Shown here piece by piece: positions 1 to 7,689 of a stretch of DNA of 64,000 bases; the first letter of the stretch is position 1; the number at the start of each line of letters is the position of its first letter. The position numbers and the translations under genes were made by a program. The stretch spans positions 16,738-80,737 of the forward strand of contig CANDCP010000008.1 in the NCBI GenBank assembly GCA_947383215.1. Direction: 5' to 3'. Below the pieces are notes generated by a model. That model did not search any database and had not been told where the DNA came from. It worked only from the letters and a program-made list of their open reading frames with translations. The DNA comes from an uncultured Roseburia sp. (GTDB lineage Bacteria; Bacillota; Clostridia; Lachnospirales; Lachnospiraceae).

Positions 1-1
1 G

Positions 2-703
2 GATATCGAAATATTAGAGCGCAGAATTGCGAAGGTAGCAAAGGGAGCCAGAATGGACAAAACGCTGGCAAAGGAACAAAAGCTGTTGGAAGCGATTAAG
101 GCGCATCTCGAAGAGGGAAATATGGCAAAGACATTTGCGCTTGACGGGGACGAGGACGAGCAGGCCTGGTTTGCATCCTATAACCTGTTGACGGCAAAGC
201 CTGTCATTTACGCCGCCAATGTGTCGGAGGAAGATCTTGCAAACGACGGGGCGGATAATGTTCATGTTCAAAATGTCCGTTCCCAGGCGGCGAAGGAGCA
301 CAGCGAGGTATTTGTAATCTGCGCGCAGATTGAGCAGGAGTTGGCAGAGCTTTCTGACGAGGAGAAGGCGATGTTTTTGGACGAGCTTGGGCTTAAAGAG
401 GCGGGGCTTGAGAAGCTGATTAAGGCCAGCTATAAGCTGCTTGGACTGATCAGCTATCTGACGAGCGGCGAGGACGAGACGCGGGCATGGACAATTACGA
501 AGGGAACGAAGGCGCCGCAGGCGGCCGGAAAAATACATACGGATTTTGAGAGAGGATTTATTCGCGCGGAGGTGGTATCCTACGAACACTTGATGGAGTG
601 CGGCACGATGGCAGCCGCAAAAGAGAAAGGGTTAGTTCGTCTGGAAGGCAAAGAGTATGTGGTGCAGGACGGAGATATCATTTTGTTCCGTTTTAACGTA
701 TAG
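2..703 (+). CDS. ychF: Redox-regulated ATPase/GTPase YchF (OLA1 family), C-terminal part
   Basis: The reading frame is open from the first bases of the window, so this is the 3' end of a gene that starts upstream; about 233 residues are visible of a family usually near 365. The visible part covers the helical insert and the C-terminal TGS-like domain unique to YchF/OLA1, ending in the typical run with GKIHTDFERGFIRAEVV and a final DGDIILFRFNV. The P-loop and switch regions lie outside the window. YchF proteins are ribosome-associated ATPases of the Obg-related class that influence translation and stress responses. The identification rests on the highly conserved C-terminal segment and is firm. 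Confidence 0.95.
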   Translation, partial: DIEILERRIAKVAKGARMDKTLAKEQKLLEAIKAHLEEGNMAKTFALDGDEDEQAWFASYNLLTAKPVIYAANVSEEDLANDGADNVHVQNVRSQAAKEHSEVFVICAQIEQELAELSDEEKAMFLDELGLKEAGLEKLIKASYKLLGLISYLTSGEDETRAWTITKGTKAPQAAGKIHTDFERGFIRAEVVSYEHLMECGTMAAAKEKGLVRLEGKEYVVQDGDIILFRFNV

Positions 704-741
704 CGCATATTATAATCTGAGAGCTCTTTTGGAGATACAAT

Positions 742-993
742 ATGCGGTTTTGCGATTTGTGCGAGAAGGAAGTGGTGAATATCTGTGACTGCTGTCGTCT
801 GGGCAATGTCGCCGATTTGGAATTTGACGAATGCAGCGGATGCATCAAGTGCTTGATTGTTCCGGAGTGCAATCATATTTTCGGTATCTTTTCGCCGCCT
901 AAGGAGCTTATTATTCCATGGAAGCAGGTTGTTCGGATCGGTCCGGATATTATTCTGGTTGATATAGGGAAGGAAGGGAAAGGGAAGCGTTAA
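742..993 (+). CDS. YlmC/YmxH family sporulation protein (PRC-barrel)
   Basis: An 83-residue protein with the short beta-rich fold of the PRC-barrel YlmC/YmxH group, common in spore-forming Firmicutes. It carries an N-terminal Cys cluster (CDLCEKEV, then CDCC) and the family signature NVADLEFDECSGCIKCLIVP, followed by PPKELIIPWKQVVRIGPDIILVD. The start has a modest Shine-Dalgarno (TTTGGAGATA). It sits just upstream of nrdR, as it often does in Clostridia. Its biochemical role is not established; the family name comes from sporulation-linked expression in Bacillus. Confidence 0.85.
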   Translation: MRFCDLCEKEVVNICDCCRLGNVADLEFDECSGCIKCLIVPECNHIFGIFSPPKELIIPWKQVVRIGPDIILVDIGKEGKGKR

Positions 994-1028
994 AAGGGGA
1001 CTACGGTTTGTCCGTATTTCAAATTTTA

Positions 1029-1057
1029 TTGACAGAAATTTCCAAAAAAGCTATACT
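1029..1057 (+). promoter_or_regulatory. Sigma-A promoter of nrdR
   Basis: TTGACA at 1029-1034 and TATACT at 1052-1057 with a 17-base spacer, about 45 bases upstream of the nrdR start. Near-consensus housekeeping promoter, seen directly. Confidence 0.8.
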
Positions 1058-1102
1058 TTTAGAAAAGGCGTGGCGTATGTCACAAGGCAGGGAGAGAAGC
1101 GT

Positions 1103-1555
1103 ATGAAGTGTCCGTTTTGCAGCGGTGAAAATACCAGGGTAATTGATTCAAGGCCGGCAGATGATAACAGTTCTATCCGCCGCCGCAGACTGTGCGATGA
1201 GTGCGGTAAGCGTTTTACAACGTATGAAAAGGTAGAGACGATCCCGCTGATTGTTATTAAAAAGGATAACAATCGCGAGCAATATGATCGCTCTAAGATT
1301 GAGGCGGGCATATTGCGGGCGTGCCATAAACGTCCAGTTTCTGCAAATGAGATTAACGAGCTTGTGGACGAGGTCGAGACAGAGATTTTTAACAAAGAGG
1401 AGAAAGAGATCGCAAGCACGCAGATCGGCGAGATTGTAATGGACAAGCTGAAAGATTTGGAGGCGGTTGCTTATGTCCGCTTTGCGTCTGTATATCGTGA
1501 GTTTAAAGATGTCAATACCTTTATGAATGAATTAAAAAAGATGTTAGATAAATAG
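1103..1555 (+). CDS. nrdR: Transcriptional repressor NrdR
   Basis: A 150-residue protein, the normal length of NrdR. It begins MKCPFCSGENT with a zinc ribbon formed by Cys3, Cys6, Cys31 and Cys34 and the RRRR basic patch, followed by an ATP-cone domain (residues about 46-136) with the IVIKKDNNREQYDRSKI nucleotide-binding start. NrdR senses dATP/ATP through the cone and represses ribonucleotide reductase genes by binding NrdR boxes. I chose the ATG at 1103, preceded by GGAGAG, because it starts directly on the zinc ribbon; an upstream extension in frame from 1070 has no family support. It has its own near-consensus promoter and a likely terminator downstream. Confidence 0.95.
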   Translation: MKCPFCSGENTRVIDSRPADDNSSIRRRRLCDECGKRFTTYEKVETIPLIVIKKDNNREQYDRSKIEAGILRACHKRPVSANEINELVDEVETEIFNKEEKEIASTQIGEIVMDKLKDLEAVAYVRFASVYREFKDVNTFMNELKKMLDK

Positions 1556-1644
1556 TGGAAGACAGGGAGGATCCGGCTTTGGCAGTAGTTCATAAGGGAA
1601 CGTTATAGAACTTATGACGAATGCCAGGTAAACAGAAAACGAAT

Positions 1645-1690
1645 AGCTGCGTTGCAAAAGGTTTATCCGATTGCATAGCAGCTTTCTTTT
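1645..1690 (+). terminator. Probable intrinsic terminator after nrdR
   Basis: Stem AGCTGC plus TGCAA pairing with TTGCA plus GCAGCT around a 2-base internal mismatch, followed by TTCTTTT. It lies in the ~220-base gap between nrdR and the HAD gene, where no other feature is seen. Confidence 0.5.
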
Positions 1691-1775
1691 GCTCTTCTAT
1701 TTGTTTTCGTTTTTTTCAGGATCCCAAAGAATATCTTTTAATGGAGCATTTTGCCTGTTTGAAAGGAGATCAGGA

Positions 1776-2552
1776 ATGAAAAAAATTAAAATTATCTTTT
1801 TTGATATTGACGGAACGCTGGTTGATTTCAATACAAAAAGAATTTCAGAAAAAACCTTAGAGACCTTGGTGCGGTTGAAAGAAAAGGGAACGATTCTTTG
1901 TCTTGCTACGGGAAGGTCGCCGATGGCCCTGCCCCATTTCCCGGGAGTGAGATTTGATGCGTTTTTGACGTTTAATGGTTCCTATTGTTTTAATTCAGAA
2001 GAAGTGATTTTCAGTGATCCGATTCCGTCAGAAGATATTCGGCGATTGGTGAAAAATGCAGCGGAAATCGGCAGGCCCGTATCTGTCGCGACAAAAGACC
2101 GCCTGGCGGCAAACGGAACGGATCAGGATTTGAGCGACTACTTTGGAATTGCAGGATTAAAGGTGGAAGTCGCGGATGATTTTGAGAAAATACTCCAGGA
2201 GGAGATTTATCAGATTATGACCGGGTGCTATCCGTCGGAGTATACGTGTATGTTGAAAAATGTAAGGGACGCAAAAATTGCCGCCTGGTGGGACAGGGCC
2301 GTGGATATAATTCCGGCGGATGGCGGAAAAGGAAAAGCAATCGGGAAAGTGTTGGAATACTATCATTTGGATAAATCAGAAGCGCTTGCATTTGGGGACG
2401 GCAATAATGACATTGAAATGCTGCAAAGCGTTGGCATGGGCGTGGCGATGGCAAATGGCTCAGAACAGTTGAAAGCGGCGGCAGACGACGTGTGCGGGGA
2501 TGTCGCGGCGGATGGGATTTATTATTATTGTCTGAACCATGAGCTAATCTAG
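1776..2552 (+). CDS. Cof-type HAD-superfamily IIB hydrolase (sugar-phosphatase-like)
   Basis: A 258-residue cytoplasmic HAD phosphatase with C2B cap. Motif I is FFDIDGTLVDF (nucleophile and acid/base Asp) at about residues 6-16, motif II is LATGRSP, and the C-terminal motif is KGKAIGKVLEYY followed by AFGDGNNDIEML, all typical of the Cof/YidA group that dephosphorylates sugar phosphates, nucleotides or pyridoxal phosphate. The specific substrate cannot be read from sequence. ATG at 1776 follows AAAGGAGAT; a longer in-frame extension from 1671 is AT-rich and lacks family similarity, so it was left out. Monocistronic in appearance. Confidence 0.9.
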   Translation: MKKIKIIFFDIDGTLVDFNTKRISEKTLETLVRLKEKGTILCLATGRSPMALPHFPGVRFDAFLTFNGSYCFNSEEVIFSDPIPSEDIRRLVKNAAEIGRPVSVATKDRLAANGTDQDLSDYFGIAGLKVEVADDFEKILQEEIYQIMTGCYPSEYTCMLKNVRDAKIAAWWDRAVDIIPADGGKGKAIGKVLEYYHLDKSEALAFGDGNNDIEMLQSVGMGVAMANGSEQLKAAADDVCGDVAADGIYYYCLNHELI

Positions 2553-2593
2553 GAAACCAGAGGTATTAGAAAAAACGATAATGGAAAAATCCC

Positions 2594-2621
2594 TTGAAAG
2601 ATGGAACAGTTTTGTTATAAT
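2594..2621 (+). promoter_or_regulatory. Sigma-A promoter of the isochorismatase/DMT/yqeG/rpiB run
   Basis: TTGAAA at 2594-2599 and TATAAT at 2616-2621, 16-base spacer, about 65 bases upstream of the first start codon. The downstream genes are tightly spaced, consistent with one transcript. Confidence 0.7.
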
Positions 2622-2684
2622 AGAGTGCGGAAATAGGGATAATAGTGATAAATGGTGTGAAAAACATGCCGGAAAGAGGAATGT

Positions 2685-3230
2685 ATGAGAATACGACCGG
2701 AAGAGACGAGATGTATTGTAATCGATTATCAGGAAAAAATATTGCCGGCGATGGCGAATAGGGAGGAGCTCTTAAAAAATTCCGTGATTTTGCTGAAAGG
2801 TTTGAGGGAGCTTCAAATACCGATGACGTTGACGGCCCAGTATGCGAAAGGATTGGGACTCAATGTGCCGGAAATTACGCAGGCAGCCGGCACGGAGCAA
2901 TTTTATGATAAAAAATCTTTCAGTTCTTACGCTGTCAGAGAGGTAAGAGAGCTTTTTGATAAAGACGAGCGGAGAAGTAATGTGATTGTCTGCGGGATTG
3001 AAGCGCACGTATGCGTGCTTCAGACCATTATAGATTTGTCGGAGTCCGGCTATCAGCCGATCCTCGTGGAGGATTGCGTATCTTCAAGAAATCCGCACGA
3101 TATGGAGATGGCTGTAAAGCGCGCTGCCGTGGAGGGGGCGCTGATTACGACGAAAGAGGCGCTCTTGTTTGAGTTGACGCAGGGAGCGGATTCGCCGCAT
3201 TTTAAACAAATTTCGGCGTTGATAAAATAA
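2685..3230 (+). CDS. Isochorismatase-family cysteine hydrolase (nicotinamidase-like)
   Basis: A 181-residue alpha/beta hydrolase of the isochorismatase/nicotinamidase superfamily. The catalytic triad is visible: Asp in VIDYQEKILPAM near residue 14, Lys in TAQYAKGLG, and the nucleophilic Cys in IVCGIEAHVCVLQT with the preceding cis-peptide motif. The family hydrolyses nicotinamide, isochorismate, ureidoacrylate or related amides. Sequence alone does not decide the substrate here, and the bacterial YcaC-like group is largely uncharacterised. First gene of a run with the DMT exporter 9 bases downstream. Confidence 0.85.
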   Translation: MRIRPEETRCIVIDYQEKILPAMANREELLKNSVILLKGLRELQIPMTLTAQYAKGLGLNVPEITQAAGTEQFYDKKSFSSYAVREVRELFDKDERRSNVIVCGIEAHVCVLQTIIDLSESGYQPILVEDCVSSRNPHDMEMAVKRAAVEGALITTKEALLFELTQGADSPHFKQISALIK

Positions 3231-3239
3231 AGGTGTGAG

Positions 3240-4154
3240 ATGAAGGAATATAAGAAAAGCGTCGTTTTGGCGGCAAGCCTGGGAATGCTGCTCGCCACTG
3301 CGATTTGGGGCTTCGCGTTTGTAGTCGTCAAGGAGGCCGTAAATGTGGTGCCGCCGCTTTATATGCTCGCATTCCGGTTCACAATCGCAGGCCTTGGAAT
3401 GGCCGCGCTGTTTGCGCGGCGTATCAAAAAGCTGACAAAGACAATTTGCGCGCACGGCGTATGGCTGGGCTTTTGGATGTTTTTGGCGTATGCGCTGCAG
3501 ACATGGGGTTGCAGATATACGACAGCCGGAAAAAACGCGTTTATTACGGTAATGTATGTGATCTTTGTGCCGTTTTTGGCATGGATGCTGTTTCGTGAGA
3601 AACCGAAACTTTACCATCTGACGGCGTCTCTTTTGGCGCTTTTGGGAGTCGGGCTTCTCTCCTTAAACGGCGAGGGAGGAATCAATAAAGGGGATATTTT
3701 GACGCTTGGCTGCAGTGTGTTTTATGCGGTTCAGATTCTGTATGTGGATCGCTATACGAGGAAAGAGGACCCGGTACTTCTGACTTTTGTACAGATTTGC
3801 GCATCGGCGTTGTTTGCGTGGCTGTGCGCGCCATGGATAGAGGGAGCGCTGCCGTTGGCAGAGCTGTCGAAGGATATGACGTTTTGTATGCTCTATCTTG
3901 GCTTCGGAAGCTCTATGGCGGCGTTTCTTCTGCAAAATATCGGGCAAAAGTATGTATCGTCTGTCACGGCGGCGCTGCTTCTTTCGATGGAATCCGTATT
4001 CGGGGTGTTGTCTTCCGTGCTTGTGTTGAAAGAAAAAGTCGTACCCAAAATGTTTGCGGGCTGTGTGATTATGCTTTTTGCGGTTGTTTTGGCGGAGACG
4101 GGATTTGGATTTTTACCGTTTGCAAAGAAGAGGGAGGGAGCGGATGTTTGCTAA
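3240..4154 (+). CDS. EamA/DMT-family transporter
   Basis: A 304-residue integral membrane protein with about ten predicted hydrophobic helices in two repeated EamA halves; the first half starts LLATAIWGFAFVVVKE and the second GDILTLGCSVFYAVQILYVD, both standard for the drug/metabolite transporter superfamily. Members export amino acids, metabolites or small toxic compounds. No substrate can be inferred. The start follows AAGGTGTG. Its 3' end overlaps the start of yqeG by 11 bases, so the two are probably translationally coupled. Confidence 0.9.
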   Translation: MKEYKKSVVLAASLGMLLATAIWGFAFVVVKEAVNVVPPLYMLAFRFTIAGLGMAALFARRIKKLTKTICAHGVWLGFWMFLAYALQTWGCRYTTAGKNAFITVMYVIFVPFLAWMLFREKPKLYHLTASLLALLGVGLLSLNGEGGINKGDILTLGCSVFYAVQILYVDRYTRKEDPVLLTFVQICASALFAWLCAPWIEGALPLAELSKDMTFCMLYLGFGSSMAAFLLQNIGQKYVSSVTAALLLSMESVFGVLSSVLVLKEKVVPKMFAGCVIMLFAVVLAETGFGFLPFAKKREGADVC

Positions 4155-4641
4155 ATTTTATCCGGGAGAATATCTGGATTCTACATATGAGATAGATTTC
4201 GACAGGCTGTACGCCGAAGGCTACCGCGGCGTGATCTTTGATATTGACAATACGCTGGTGCCGCACGGAGCTCCGGCCGACGAGAGGGCGAAGAAGCTGT
4301 TTGCGCATTTGAAGGAACTGGGTTACCGGTGCGTGCTGCTGTCAAACAACAAGGAGCCGAGAGTAAAGATGTTTCATGATGTCGTAAAGGTGGATTATAT
4401 TTTTAAGGCGGGAAAGCCGGCAGTGAAAAATTATGTGAGAGCGATGGAGTTGATGCGCACGGATACGACCAACACGATTTTTGTGGGCGATCAGATTTTT
4501 ACCGATGTCTACGGGGCAAACCGCGCCGGGATTCGTACCATATTAGTAAAGCCGATCCATCCGAAGGAAGAGATACAGATTGTACTGAAACGGTATCTGG
4601 AGAAAATTATATTATTTTTATATTGCAGGAAACGGCGGTAA
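4144..4641 (+). CDS. yqeG: YqeG-family HAD IIIA phosphatase
   Basis: A 165-residue HAD protein of the YqeG group, close to the family's usual 170. Motif I is GVIFDIDNTLVPHG, motif II is LLSNNKE with the following Lys segment, and motif IV is FVGDQIFTDVYGANRAG. The start is ATG at 4144 inside the end of the DMT gene, which gives the N-terminus MFAKFYPGEYLDS typical of the family; the longer upstream frame is only the DMT shadow. Related proteins are described as phosphatidylglycerophosphatase-like in some lineages, but the function in Firmicutes is not settled. Confidence 0.9.
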   Translation: MFAKFYPGEYLDSTYEIDFDRLYAEGYRGVIFDIDNTLVPHGAPADERAKKLFAHLKELGYRCVLLSNNKEPRVKMFHDVVKVDYIFKAGKPAVKNYVRAMELMRTDTTNTIFVGDQIFTDVYGANRAGIRTILVKPIHPKEEIQIVLKRYLEKIILFLYCRKRR

Positions 4642-4671
4642 GCCATGTGACCGGAAAAGAGGAAAACGGAA

Positions 4672-5112
4672 ATGAAAATTGCAATCGGAAATGACCATGC
4701 GGCGGTAGAGATGAAAAGAGAAATTCAAAAGTACCTGGAAGAGCTGGGGCATGAGGTGATTAATTACGGGACAGACGAATGTAAGAGCTGCGACTATCCG
4801 CTGTATGGCGAAAAGGTGGCGCGGGCTGTGGCAGGCGAAGAGGCGGAATGCGGGGTGTTAATCTGCGGGACGGGAGTGGGGATTTCCATCGCGGCAAATA
4901 AAGTCAGAGGCATCCGGGCGGCCGTATGCTCCGATACGGCGACGGCGCGCCTTGTGAAGGCCCATAACAATGCAAATATCATCGCGTTTGGTTCAAGGAT
5001 TGTCGGAACCGAACTCGCAAGGGACATTGTAAAGGCGTATCTGGACGCCGAGTACGAGGGCGGAAGGCATGAAAACCGGATCCGTATGATACATGAAATA
5101 GAAGACCGTTAA
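4672..5112 (+). CDS. rpiB: Ribose-5-phosphate isomerase B
   Basis: A 146-residue RpiB/LacAB-type sugar-phosphate isomerase. It begins [15 protein letters not shown], has the catalytic Cys in [17 protein letters not shown] (about residues 62-78) and the phosphate-binding [12 protein letters not shown]. It interconverts ribose-5-phosphate and ribulose-5-phosphate in the pentose phosphate pathway; some homologues work on allose-6-phosphate. ATG at 4672 lies 31 bases after yqeG, with GAGGAAAACGGA upstream, so it is likely part of the same operon. Confidence 0.93.
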   Translation: MKIAIGNDHAAVEMKREIQKYLEELGHEVINYGTDECKSCDYPLYGEKVARAVAGEEAECGVLICGTGVGISIAANKVRGIRAAVCSDTATARLVKAHNNANIIAFGSRIVGTELARDIVKAYLDAEYEGGRHENRIRMIHEIEDR

Positions 5113-5120
5113 AAAAAAGG

Positions 5121-5149
5121 TTGAAATATGTGTGTATTTATTATAAAAT
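5121..5149 (+). promoter_or_regulatory. Probable sigma-A promoter of efp
   Basis: TTGAAA at 5121-5126 and TAAAAT at 5144-5149 with a 17-base spacer, in the 89-base gap upstream of efp. Confidence 0.55.
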
Positions 5150-5201
5150 AGACGGTGTGGGTTACAAAATTTCCCAGACAGAATCTAAGGAGGAATATCG
5201 A

Positions 5202-5759
5202 ATGATTTCAGCAGGAGATTTCAGAAACGGAATAACAATTGAGTTAGAAGGTAATATTTTCCAGATAATTGAGTTTCAGCACGTAAAACCGGGAAAAGGT
5301 GCTGCTTTCGTCAGAACGAAGTTAAAAAATATCAAGAGCGGCGGTGTGGTAGAGAAAACATTCCGTCCAACTGAGAAATGTCCGCAGGCGCGTATTGACA
5401 GAAAGGATATGCAGTATTTGTATTCGGACGGCGGACTGTTCCATTTTATGGATGTTGAGAATTATGAGCAGATTGCGTTAGATTCAGAGACAATCGGCGA
5501 TACGTTAAAGTTTGTAAAAGAGAATGAGATGTGTAAGATCTGTTCCCACAACGGCAATGTGTTTGCGGTTGAGCCGCCGTTGTTCGTGGAGCTGACGATT
5601 ACGGATACGGAGCCGGGCTTTAAGGGAGATACGGCGACGGGCGCTACAAAGCCGGCGGTTGTAGAGACGGGCGCGACCGTATATGTTCCGCTGTTTGTGG
5701 AGCAGGATGATGTGATTAAGATTGATACGAGAACCGGAGAATATCTCTCCAGAGTTTAA
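5202..5759 (+). CDS. efp: Translation elongation factor P
   Basis: A 185-residue EF-P with the three usual domains: an N-terminal KOW-like domain with the modifiable Lys loop [12 protein letters not shown] (about residues 28-39), and two OB domains, the last ending [23 protein letters not shown] relieves ribosome stalling at polyproline stretches. ATG at 5202 is preceded by a strong AAGGAGG, and it gives the standard [10 protein letters not shown] start; an in-frame upstream extension from 5121 overlaps the promoter and is not coding. A strong terminator follows. Confidence 0.96.
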   Translation: MISAGDFRNGITIELEGNIFQIIEFQHVKPGKGAAFVRTKLKNIKSGGVVEKTFRPTEKCPQARIDRKDMQYLYSDGGLFHFMDVENYEQIALDSETIGDTLKFVKENEMCKICSHNGNVFAVEPPLFVELTITDTEPGFKGDTATGATKPAVVETGATVYVPLFVEQDDVIKIDTRTGEYLSRV

Positions 5760-5778
5760 GCGCGATAGGGAAATGAAA

Positions 5779-5815
5779 GGGAGATTCAAAACAGGTGTTT
5801 TGAATCTCCCTTATT
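5779..5815 (+). terminator. Intrinsic terminator after efp
   Basis: A perfect 14-bp stem (arms 5779-5792 and 5797-5810) with a 4-base loop, then TTATT. Seen directly. Confidence 0.8.
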
Positions 5816-5890
5816 GTCTATCATAGGAAGCATCCTGCCGCCATGGAGCGCAGTCGTTTATTTGAAATAATCAGGAGGAGAGAGCAGATA

Positions 5891-7681
5891 ATGTCAGAGA
5901 AAATACAATTGGATAAGGAAAAATTAAAAAAGGCGGCCTCTTATGCCGTATTAGTGCTGATACCGGCGCTTTTGTTTTATCTGGAGGCGTACTTTACATA
6001 TCGGCCGTTTGGGCGGACAGGCTGGAGAGCGCAGATATTAAATATCGCTCTGCTGGAGCTTTTTATGCTCGTGTTATTAATGGCGATCGGGAACGCCGTG
6101 TGGGCGCTTCGGATTGAGACCGGGTTTGTGCTTGTGACGGGGCTGGCCAATTATTATGTGATTTCCTTTCGGGGAGCGCAGATTGTGCCGTGGGATTTCC
6201 TCTCCCTAAAGACTGCGGCAAGCGTGGCGGGCGGATACAGCTACGTTCCCGGCGCAAAGCAGATTGTTTTGATCGTGCTTATGCTTGGACTTATCTTTGC
6301 GGAGCGCTATGTGAAGATAAAGATAGACAGACGGCGCTGGATTGGGCGGCTTGTTGCGGGAATATCTTCCCTGTTTGTCATCATTCGCTTGACGACGCTG
6401 CTCTGGCAGGATGCCTATGTGGCAAAGTGGCAGCTTTATCCTTATTTGTTTACGCCGAACGCGATGTATGAGAGAAACGGGTTTGCAGTGACGTTTCTGA
6501 TGGATTTACAGTATCTGGCGGTAGAGAAACCGGAGGAGTACGACAGGGAGGAGGTAAAGAAGCGGCTTGAGGAATACAATACGGGATATTCGTGGACGGA
6601 CGGCAGCGATTTAAAGGAGGGGGAAGACGGGGAATTTCCCAACATTATTGTCGTGATGAACGAGGCGTTTTCGGATTTGAAGGTGCTTGGTGCGTTTGAG
6701 ACAGACAGGGATTATATGCCGTTTGTGCATTCGCTGCAAAACGGCGCCCCAAATACGGTGACCGGAAATTTGCATGTTTCGGTGAAAGGCGGGAATACTG
6801 CGAATACGGAGTTTGAGTTTTTGACCGGGCAGACCATGGCGTTTCTGCCGGCGGGAAGCATACCGTATCAGCAGTATGTGACAGACGAACTGCCTTCTAT
6901 GGCGTCGTATTTAAAGAGGCTTGGGTACACGACGCATGCGCTTCACCCGTATTACGCGACCGGATGGAACCGGGACAAAGTCTACCCGCTGTTCGGGTTT
7001 GATGAGTTTCTCGACCAGAACGCGTATCTGGCGAGCTCGAGAATGCGCGGATATATCGACGATATGGCCTGTACGGAAAAGATCATAGAGCTATATGAAA
7101 AAAGGGAGAGCGGCAGGCCGATGTTTTTATTTCAGGTGACGATGCAGAACCACAGTCCGTATACGGACGGGTATCAGTCGCCGGAGGGCAATATTACCGT
7201 ATCAGGCGGAAATTCCGCCGTGTTGGAGGAGTATTTGACGCTGACGGAGAAGTCGGACGATGCGTTTCGTCAGCTTGTCACATATTTTCAGGGAAAAGAA
7301 GAGAAAACGGTGATCGTGTTTTTCGGGGACCATCAGCCGACGGACAGCGTTGTCTTTCCGATTTACCGTTTAAACGGGAGAGAGCTTTCGGAGGAGGAGA
7401 TCCGCTATGAGGTCCCGTATGTGATTTGGGCCAATTATGAGATAGAGGCGGAATCGGGAGCCGATACCAGCGCAAATTTTTTGGGGGCGGAAGTGTTAGA
7501 GCGGATTAAGATGCCGCTTTCGGATTATCAGAATTATCTGCTCAATTTAAAACAGGAATATGACGCGATTTCGGCGTTAACGCTTACGGACGCGCTTAAG
7601 GAGGAAGAAAAAATAAAAGAATACCAGTCGCTTCAGTATTATCTGTTGTTTGACCGGGATGGAAAGGAACAGGGGAAGTAG
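5891..7681 (+). CDS. LTA synthase family sulfatase-like phosphoglycerol transferase
   Basis: A 596-residue polytopic enzyme: about five N-terminal membrane helices (residues ~15-190), then an extracellular alkaline-phosphatase/sulfatase-fold domain. The domain opens with FPNIIVVMNEAFSDL, has the nucleophilic Thr region GGNTANTEFEFLTGQ equivalent to LtaS Thr300, and the metal-binding end VIVFFGDHQPTDS. LtaS-type enzymes polymerise glycerol-phosphate on lipoteichoic acid or transfer it to glycans. I chose ATG at 5891 after AGGAGGAG. The next gene (9 bases on) is YfhO-like, a known lipoteichoic-acid glycosylation partner class in Bacillus, which supports a joint wall-polymer role. The exact product cannot be told from sequence. 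Confidence 0.88.
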   Translation: MSEKIQLDKEKLKKAASYAVLVLIPALLFYLEAYFTYRPFGRTGWRAQILNIALLELFMLVLLMAIGNAVWALRIETGFVLVTGLANYYVISFRGAQIVPWDFLSLKTAASVAGGYSYVPGAKQIVLIVLMLGLIFAERYVKIKIDRRRWIGRLVAGISSLFVIIRLTTLLWQDAYVAKWQLYPYLFTPNAMYERNGFAVTFLMDLQYLAVEKPEEYDREEVKKRLEEYNTGYSWTDGSDLKEGEDGEFPNIIVVMNEAFSDLKVLGAFETDRDYMPFVHSLQNGAPNTVTGNLHVSVKGGNTANTEFEFLTGQTMAFLPAGSIPYQQYVTDELPSMASYLKRLGYTTHALHPYYATGWNRDKVYPLFGFDEFLDQNAYLASSRMRGYIDDMACTEKIIELYEKRESGRPMFLFQVTMQNHSPYTDGYQSPEGNITVSGGNSAVLEEYLTLTEKSDDAFRQLVTYFQGKEEKTVIVFFGDHQPTDSVVFPIYRLNGRELSEEEIRYEVPYVIWANYEIEAESGADTSANFLGAEVLERIKMPLSDYQNYLLNLKQEYDAISALTLTDALKEEEKIKEYQSLQYYLLFDRDGKEQGK

Positions 7682-7689
7682 GAAAAGAA

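Noticed and set aside
1671-1775. Extended start of the HAD hydrolase with a hydrophobic leader
   Set aside because: The leader overlaps the nrdR terminator hairpin, and the HAD motif I follows directly after the RBS-backed ATG at 1776.
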